Origin: Candidatus Bathyarchaeota archaeon
Lineage (GTDB): Archaea; Thermoproteota; Bathyarchaeia; Bathyarchaeales; Bathycorpusculaceae
DNA: 8,426 bases
Reading direction: 5' to 3'
NCBI GenBank assembly: GCA_030630585.1
Contig: DAOVMU010000057.1
Coordinates: 1-8,426 of the forward strand
Numbering within the stretch: the stretch's first letter is position 1; each line of letters starts with the position of its first letter. The position numbers were made by a program, and so were the translations under genes. Positions 4,936 to 8,426 of this stretch are shown here, piece after piece. The notes beneath the pieces are model-generated. The model was not told the DNA's origin. It searched no databases and saw only the letters and a list, made by a program, of their open reading frames with translations.

Positions 4936-5029
4936 GGGTTTTAACCTCTAAGGCAAAACGGGATGGTTTGTCAGTTTCAGTTTCTAAGACGAAAAAGAAT
5001 AACACTTCTGAGGTTTTAGTTTTACTCAT
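4928..5029 (-). CDS. Micro-ORF, 33 aa, unknown
   Basis: ATG 5029 opens a frame beginning MSKTKTSEVLFFFVLETETD and ending in FALEVKTHE at TGA 4930-4928. The start overlaps the stop of the 27-aa gene as ATGA, and the stop lies inside the start region of the 65-aa gene, so all three would be translated as a chain. Purine-rich GGGAAG lies upstream. The alternation of charged and hydrophobic residues suggests a small beta-strand-like protein. No family is recognised. Confidence 0.55.
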   Translation of the reverse strand: MSKTKTSEVLFFFVLETETDKPSRFALEVKTHE

Positions 5030-5109
5030 GCGAATTCAGCTTCCCGTTCCTTGTAATAGTGTGCAAGGCTCCCATACCATTTACCGTTGATTTTTACTGC
5101 ACTTGGCAT
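5026..5109 (-). CDS. Micro-ORF, 27 aa, with very strong SD
   Basis: GAGGTGA at 5118-5124 stands exactly 8 nt before ATG 5109, the best ribosome-binding site in the window. The frame encodes MPSAVKINGKWYGSLAHYYK plus EREAEFA and ends at TGA 5028-5026, overlapping the next start by four bases. The sequence looks like a short strand followed by a helix. With only 27 residues no family can be named. Its good SD and tight coupling argue for real translation. A minor role, leading translation of the 33-aa gene, is also possible. Confidence 0.6.
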   Translation of the reverse strand: MPSAVKINGKWYGSLAHYYKEREAEFA

Positions 5110-5117
5110 TTTTTGTT

Positions 5118-5124
5118 TCACCTC
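5118..5124 (-). promoter_or_regulatory. Strong Shine-Dalgarno GAGGTGA
   Basis: It is complementary to the conserved archaeal 16S 3' end and sits 8 nt before the 27-aa micro-ORF. It is the main evidence that this very short frame is a gene. Confidence 0.7.
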
Positions 5125-5197
5125 TATTTTTGTGTATGCTGAACGAGCCAAGAAGGAACCCGTCCAACACACAAACCCTTTGTCACTTCATCTGTGA

Positions 5198-5899
5198 CTA
5201 TAATTCAAGTTCTGGATTTTTCCAGAACCGATATGCTTTAATCATTCCAGCGCCAGTTTTCGGGAAGTCAACCGTAATTTTTAAGGTATATTTAAGGCGG
5301 TTGCCGCAACGGTCACACACTAACTTAAACGTATTCTCGTAAGGTTTGACATGTTCTGCATAGCCATCAAAAACGCCAACCACACTGAAGCAGGCGTGAT
5401 TGAATGCTTCATGAGCATCCCAAACACCAACATCCTTTAGGCAACCAGAACATTGCACAAGAAAGGCATCCCGTATGTCACTAAACGGACGCGAAAAGCA
5501 CCCGCCATCCACTTCAGCATCAACAGCAACCAAGCCACGATAGACACGATTTAGGTGTCCATGACTTAAACGTCTATTAAAATCGTTATGAAGTTTTGAT
5601 TCCGCGCTCCACGAAAAACTTCCAACCACCTGACGGTCACCCATGTAACCGATTAAGGTAATCGTGATTTTATTTTGAATCAGCAACCTATGAGTATTGG
5701 CTAGTTTTGCAGTCCTGTATTCCGATGTGCGCAATTCAACATAACGCGTAAGAAAATCAGATTCATCATAATAATGAATGCTGACGGGTTTTCTAGTTAC
5801 ACTATCAATTAGCGAAACAATTAATTTGCCATTCTCAATTTTAAGCTTAGTGTTGCTAACATTGCTGACTTTTCCGTGTCCGAATTTTCTACTGAACAT
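5198..5899 (-). CDS. Zinc-ribbon-containing protein of unknown function, 233 aa
   Basis: Numbering from the proposed start, the first 100 residues are rich in beta strands (LKIENGKLIVSLIDS, KITITLIGYMGDRQVVGSFS). A helical stretch follows (SKLHNDFNRRLSHGHLNRVY). The C-terminal half holds two Cys-x2-Cys pairs, CSGC (150, 153) and CDRC (195, 198), about 41 residues apart, which should form one zinc site with a large insertion. Between them lies HEAFNHACF, with more possible ligands. I chose ATG 5899 rather than GTG 5911 because GGAGTGA at 5908-5914 lies 8 nt before it, whereas the GTG would lie inside that SD. The start overlaps the upstream gene by 11 bp. No family is recognised. Position in the array suggests a role in the mobile element. 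Confidence 0.7.
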   Translation of the reverse strand: MFSRKFGHGKVSNVSNTKLKIENGKLIVSLIDSVTRKPVSIHYYDESDFLTRYVELRTSEYRTAKLANTHRLLIQNKITITLIGYMGDRQVVGSFSWSAESKLHNDFNRRLSHGHLNRVYRGLVAVDAEVDGGCFSRPFSDIRDAFLVQCSGCLKDVGVWDAHEAFNHACFSVVGVFDGYAEHVKPYENTFKLVCDRCGNRLKYTLKITVDFPKTGAGMIKAYRFWKNPELEL

Positions 5900-6482
5900 C
5901 CCCATTTTCACTCCGATTTTTCCGTATAAAATCTTTGAGATGCATGTGCTTAAAGTCTATTTTTGGGATTTTTTGAGGTTTACTTCCAGATTCAGGAGCT
6001 AAAACTATACCTTCTTGATGCCCTGTTTTTCTTGAAAAGCCCTCACGAGATTTTCCAGCATTTAATGCGTCAAACGCATTAGATAAGTCATGCACATCTT
6101 TTGATAAATCATGCACGGCAAGAGCTACAGCATCAAGGCGCTCCTGACCTTCAATATCCAACCGTTTAACGGCGTCGTACACCAAAGGCTTAAGCACCTG
6201 AGAAGTAATAACTTCATTCAAAGCGTCTTCTCTAGCTTGTTCTTTAAGCGATTCAAAAAACCGTGCTTCCTTTCTACATAGTGATTCCTTAGCTAGTTTG
6301 CTTTTTACTACATCGATAGAGGCGCTCAATCGTTCTGCATCGTTCATGTATTTTGCTGTCATAGTTTCTGAACTGTATATAGTGAATATTTCGCAAAAAT
6401 GAAATCTCATTTTTCGGTCAGGAATATTTGCAATCAGTGTTGGAATCATTACGCACTTTTCAATTTTTTGTTGGTCATTCAT
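5889..6482 (-). CDS. Predicted coiled-coil protein of unknown function, 197 aa
   Basis: The N-terminal 45 residues look folded and mixed (IPDRKMRFHFCEIFTIYSSE). Residues about 46-110 are strongly helical and charged, and LDAVALAVHDLSKDVHDLSN (about 116-135) has the heptad spacing of a coiled coil. The last 50 residues are polar and basic and end in a short helix (FKHMHLKDFIRKNR). The ATG overlaps the stop of the RHH gene as ATGA, so the two are translationally coupled; GGG-rich purines lie about 8 nt upstream. I recognise no family. It could be a structural or partner protein of the RHH regulator. Confidence 0.7.
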   Translation of the reverse strand: MNDQQKIEKCVMIPTLIANIPDRKMRFHFCEIFTIYSSETMTAKYMNDAERLSASIDVVKSKLAKESLCRKEARFFESLKEQAREDALNEVITSQVLKPLVYDAVKRLDIEGQERLDAVALAVHDLSKDVHDLSNAFDALNAGKSREGFSRKTGHQEGIVLAPESGSKPQKIPKIDFKHMHLKDFIRKNRSENGDVQ

Positions 6483-6871
6483 TTCTTTTCCCTTTCTTTT
6501 CGCGACTTTTGAATTTCTCGCATTATTTCAGCAAAACCGTAATCTTCGAAGCGCTTTTGAGGTTTTGGCTTTGGAGGGTTCTTTATTAGAGTTTCTAAGC
6601 TACTTAAAAGCTCTAATATTCGACCTATAGCTAATGAAGCTTCAACTTCCTTTGGTTGGTCTGGATTAACCTTCAAATTGAAAACAGACTTTAAATTCTC
6701 TGCAATTTCTGTAACATGCTTCATTGCAGATTCAAGTAAAAGTTCAAAGCTTTCGGCTTTATCCAAAACATGAGAAATAGTTGCATCCGTATTTTCACGT
6801 CCTTCAATAAACTTATCAAGTCTTTGCTTATTTCGCCCATACATCCAAATTGTGGTTTTTCGGTCTAGCAT
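6479..6871 (-). CDS. Ribbon-helix-helix regulator, 130 aa
   Basis: The product starts MLDRKTTIWMYGRNKQRLDK, the pattern of a short strand followed by the first helix of a CopG/Arc-type ribbon-helix-helix protein. TDATISHVLDKAESFELLLE then gives the second helix. Such proteins bind DNA as dimers through the strand and often repress their own operon. Residues about 45-100 are helical and may add an oligomerisation region. The tail is proline-rich, then basic. The same frame stays open to 6952, but that extension would translate the TATA box and operator. With TATA at 6907-6916, transcription should begin near 6886, so ATG 6871 is the sensible start. It is the first gene of the minus-strand array. 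Confidence 0.75.
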   Translation of the reverse strand: MLDRKTTIWMYGRNKQRLDKFIEGRENTDATISHVLDKAESFELLLESAMKHVTEIAENLKSVFNLKVNPDQPKEVEASLAIGRILELLSSLETLIKNPPKPKPQKRFEDYGFAEIMREIQKSRKEREKK

Positions 6872-6906
6872 CGCGCTCACGTCTATGGAAGATATAGAAC
6901 GAGAAC

Positions 6907-6916
6907 GGTATATAAA
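6907..6916 (-). promoter_or_regulatory. Strong TATA box of the minus-strand gene array
   Basis: The minus strand reads TTTATATACC. Its centre lies about 40 bp before ATG 6871, giving a predicted start near 6886 and a 15-nt leader. It is nearly symmetrical, so it could also work on the plus strand, although no plus-strand gene follows. Confidence 0.65.
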
Positions 6917-6922
6917 GGTTGT

Positions 6923-6937
6923 ATACCAAATTGGTAT
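6923..6937. promoter_or_regulatory. Operator-like palindrome ATACCAA-A-TTGGTAT
   Basis: This 7-1-7 perfect inverted repeat directly abuts the TATA/BRE region on its upstream side. It would block assembly of the basal factors if occupied. The RHH protein encoded just downstream is the obvious candidate to bind it. Confidence 0.55.
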
Positions 6938-6950
6938 CACCCTTTTCAAC

Positions 6951-6984
6951 ATAGACTTTTAGTCTATATACTTCAAGTCTATAT
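6951..6984. promoter_or_regulatory. Cluster of AGTCTAT half-sites
   Basis: ATAGACT at 6951-6957 and AGTCTAT at 6961-6967 form a perfect inverted repeat around TTT. A third copy in direct orientation lies at 6976-6982, 15 bp from the second. A shorter GTCTAT occurs at 6881-6886, at the predicted transcript start. Repeated half-sites of this type fit cooperative binding by an RHH or similar dimer. Confidence 0.5.
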
Positions 6985-7285
6985 TTCCAGCAACACACAC
7001 ATAAGGATGGGTTCCTCATAAAAAAGTAGACAGGTTTCTTATGCCATTTAACTTCTTGTTAAGACACTTAATTACACTCTAAGAGCATAATGTTTAGGAA
7101 CCTGAGATTTTTGAGCTTGCTTGCTAAAAAGAACCTGAATACACGTCCTAATTTAGAATTTTTTTATTTTAAGCAAGCGCCCTTACGCACACACAAATAT
7201 CAATGGTCAAAACGCAAAGTTGCTGTATATCTAATACAAACACGCATCCTTGCTTATGCAACGTGAAAATTCAATACTTCGTAGG

Positions 7286-7300
7286 CACACAAATTGTGTG
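7286..7300. promoter_or_regulatory. Palindrome CACACAA-A-TTGTGTG behind the integrase gene
   Basis: This perfect 7-1-7 inverted repeat has the same arm length and the same CAAATTG centre as the operator-like site at 6923-6937. It lies 20 bp after the integrase stop codon. Confidence 0.5.
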
Positions 7301-7301
7301 T

Positions 7302-7309
7302 AAAAAAAA
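7302..7309 (-). terminator. T8 tract terminating the integrase transcript
   Basis: On the minus strand the integrase stop is followed by a CT-rich run and then eight T residues, typical of archaeal intrinsic termination. The palindrome at 7286-7300 follows it. Confidence 0.5.
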
Positions 7310-7320
7310 GAGAGAGAGGA

Positions 7321-8426
7321 TTAGCTCTCGTGATTGTTGTTATTGTTGTTGTTTTCTTGAATCAACTTTTCGTAAGCCTTGCGCTGTTTTGCCTGTTCGA
7401 AAGCGTCGATACGTTCTAGCATGTCAGCGAAGGTTTTGTCTTTAAGCCATCGGTCAAAATCCTTAGCGTCCTTGAATGTTGTTTTGAGAACTTCTTTCGC
7501 TTTTTGCACAAGAACTGGATTTAGTCCTGAAAGAATATCAAGAAGCCTTCGATGTTTGGCAACGATAAACTCAAGTTCACTAGCACTTGTTTTGGTTGTT
7601 CTAGTTCGTTTCTCAGTCAGTCTCAGCTTTTCATGCACTAGCAAAAAGCCTTTTTTGTGTTCAACTTCGCTTAGATAGGTTAACATTGATTTTTCGACGG
7701 TTTTTCCACAAAGAACTTTTGCTGTGTTTATGTCGACGTGCAGATTTGCGCATTCGCTTAGAAACCTTTTCCTGAAACAGTGAAATCTAAGTCTTTTGTT
7801 TTTTGGAATTGTAACGTTAGCCTTTTCTGCTAATTCTCTTAAGGTTCTGTTTACCGTGTCACGACTTAGTGATTTTTTCCCGTTGCTCGGAAATAGAAAC
7901 GGATTTTTGCTGTGTTCAACCGTAGGCAAATATTCCCGTAGCAGTTCCACAGTTTCATGTGCAATGAAAGATTTGGCTATAACGCTTTCTTTTTCTGTGA
8001 TTAGGTCGAAGCTCAACGGCGGTTCTTGTGTTAAATCTGGCAACATGTCTTTTCTGATGCTCAGAAAGTCGCCAATTCGCCAAGCCAAGTTTAAGCCTAA
8101 GCTCATTATCAGTTTTGCCCGTAAATCTGAAGCGACGGAATACATCTTTCGCAATTGCTGAGGATTAGGCACAAAGTCTTTTGTGGAAATCACGGTTTTG
8201 GATACACTAGAACCAACGGCAATTGTAACGGTCATTTCGTAGAATCTGAAAAGCTGCAAAATTCCAAGCGTGTAAGTTCTAGCTGAGTTTATAGCATATC
8301 CTTGCTCCTCTATCAAAGCCTTATGGAATTTCTCAATTTCCCTTGCGAAACGCTTCTTTCGATGCAAGTCACCTGAAATCCAATCTTCCCGACGTTGCTC
8401 TAAAATCTCATCTGCACTTTTTCCAT
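7321..8426 (-). CDS. Tyrosine recombinase (integrase), N-terminus beyond right edge
   Basis: The frame is open to the window edge, so the real start lies outside; 367 residues are visible. Numbering from the TTG codon at 8367, residues about 10-45 form the helical core-binding domain (FHKALIEEQGYAINSARTYT). The catalytic domain has Arg97 (NLAWRIGDFL), a likely Lys126 (ITEKES), H196-x2-R199 (RFHCFRKRF) and the nucleophile Tyr231 (MLTYLSEVEH). The usual His or Trp of the LGH motif is Lys222 (LCGK). After the tyrosine comes a helical extension of about 115 residues ending in seven asparagines. Tyrosine recombinases cut and rejoin DNA at att sites, integrating or excising an element. It is transcribed separately from the operon to its left and points the same way. 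No att site is evident. Confidence 0.9.
   Translation of the reverse strand, partial: GKSADEILEQRREDWISGDLHRKKRFAREIEKFHKALIEEQGYAINSARTYTLGILQLFRFYEMTVTIAVGSSVSKTVISTKDFVPNPQQLRKMYSVASDLRAKLIMSLGLNLAWRIGDFLSIRKDMLPDLTQEPPLSFDLITEKESVIAKSFIAHETVELLREYLPTVEHSKNPFLFPSNGKKSLSRDTVNRTLRELAEKANVTIPKNKRLRFHCFRKRFLSECANLHVDINTAKVLCGKTVEKSMLTYLSEVEHKKGFLLVHEKLRLTEKRTRTTKTSASELEFIVAKHRRLLDILSGLNPVLVQKAKEVLKTTFKDAKDFDRWLKDKTFADMLERIDAFEQAKQRKAYEKLIQENNNNNNNHES

Larger units (their letters stand above)
6985..7320. other. Repeat-rich non-coding region between integrase and operon
   Basis: No credible gene is present. The region holds four related motifs around AGGAACCTG: two on the minus strand (about 7007-7018 and 7029-7041) and two on the plus strand (7094-7106 and 7127-7140). 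The two plus-strand GAACCTGA copies are 33 bp apart. GCTTGCTT at 7115-7122 is inverted at 7171-7178. AT-rich and CA-repeat stretches surround these. A replication origin, recombination accessory sites or a regulatory region are all possible. Confidence 0.4.

Noticed and set aside
5182..5198. Small hairpin GTCAC-GTGAC at the end of the zinc-ribbon gene as a terminator
   Set aside because: The stem is only 5 bp with no T-tract, and the genes on both sides look like one transcript.
6872..6952. N-terminal extension of the RHH protein to an ATG at 6952
   Set aside because: It would translate the TATA box and operator palindrome; the RHH fold begins just after ATG 6871.
6828..7019. Minus-strand 63-codon frame across the promoter
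   Set aside because: It runs through the TATA box and operators in another frame and has no SD.
6985..7320. CRISPR-like or insertion-sequence repeats
   Set aside because: The repeats are short, degenerate and unevenly spaced; no regular spacers, transposase or terminal inverted repeats are present.
7203..7445. Plus-strand cysteine-rich frame of 80 codons
   Set aside because: Two thirds is antisense to the integrase C-terminus and no SD precedes it; the Cys residues come from repeats of the opposite strand.

Overview
The window looks archaeal. Start codons are preceded by GGTGA or GAGGTGA-type Shine-Dalgarno (SD) sites, at exactly 8 nt in four genes. TATA-like boxes lie about 25 bp upstream of predicted transcript starts, one gene appears leaderless, and stop sites carry T-tracts rather than hairpin terminators. 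Several proteins carry zinc ribbons, and there is a small AN1-type zinc-finger protein. The base composition is AT-rich. An uncultivated TACK-type lineage (for example Bathyarchaeia-like) would fit, but nothing here proves the lineage.

Left half (about 1-3850). This part looks chromosomal. It has a truncated CxxC protein at the left edge, then a 640-bp stretch without a standard gene. That stretch holds what looks like a broken small membrane-protein gene, a 75-bp degenerate duplication, a G-rich pentanucleotide repeat and two strong stem-loops. Next come a tRNA with an irregular anticodon arm, a winged-helix-like protein directly upstream of it, and a membrane-anchored protein with a PD-(D/E)XK-like domain. 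On the plus strand follow a micro zinc-knuckle ORF, an AN1 zinc-finger protein and a GT-A glycosyltransferase-like protein. Most spacers here carry short runs of alternating G and C (CGCGCG), which are rare in the coding DNA and absent from the right half.

Right half (about 3850-8426). This part looks like an integrated plasmid or virus remnant. Seven genes run right to left in one tight array behind a strong TATA box and a cluster of inverted repeats at 6881-6984. In order they are a ribbon-helix-helix (RHH) regulator, a coiled-coil protein, a zinc-ribbon protein, two overlapping micro-ORFs (27 and 33 aa), a 65-aa helical protein and a ParB-like protein with a C-terminal zinc ribbon. Upstream is a 450-bp non-coding region rich in repeats, then a tyrosine recombinase that runs off the right edge.

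How the parts may work together (inference). The RHH protein probably represses its own operon from the palindromes next to the TATA box. The ParB-like protein may bind the 12-bp palindrome just behind its gene, as a partition or regulatory protein. The integrase would move the element. No ParA, replication protein, attachment site or element end could be identified.
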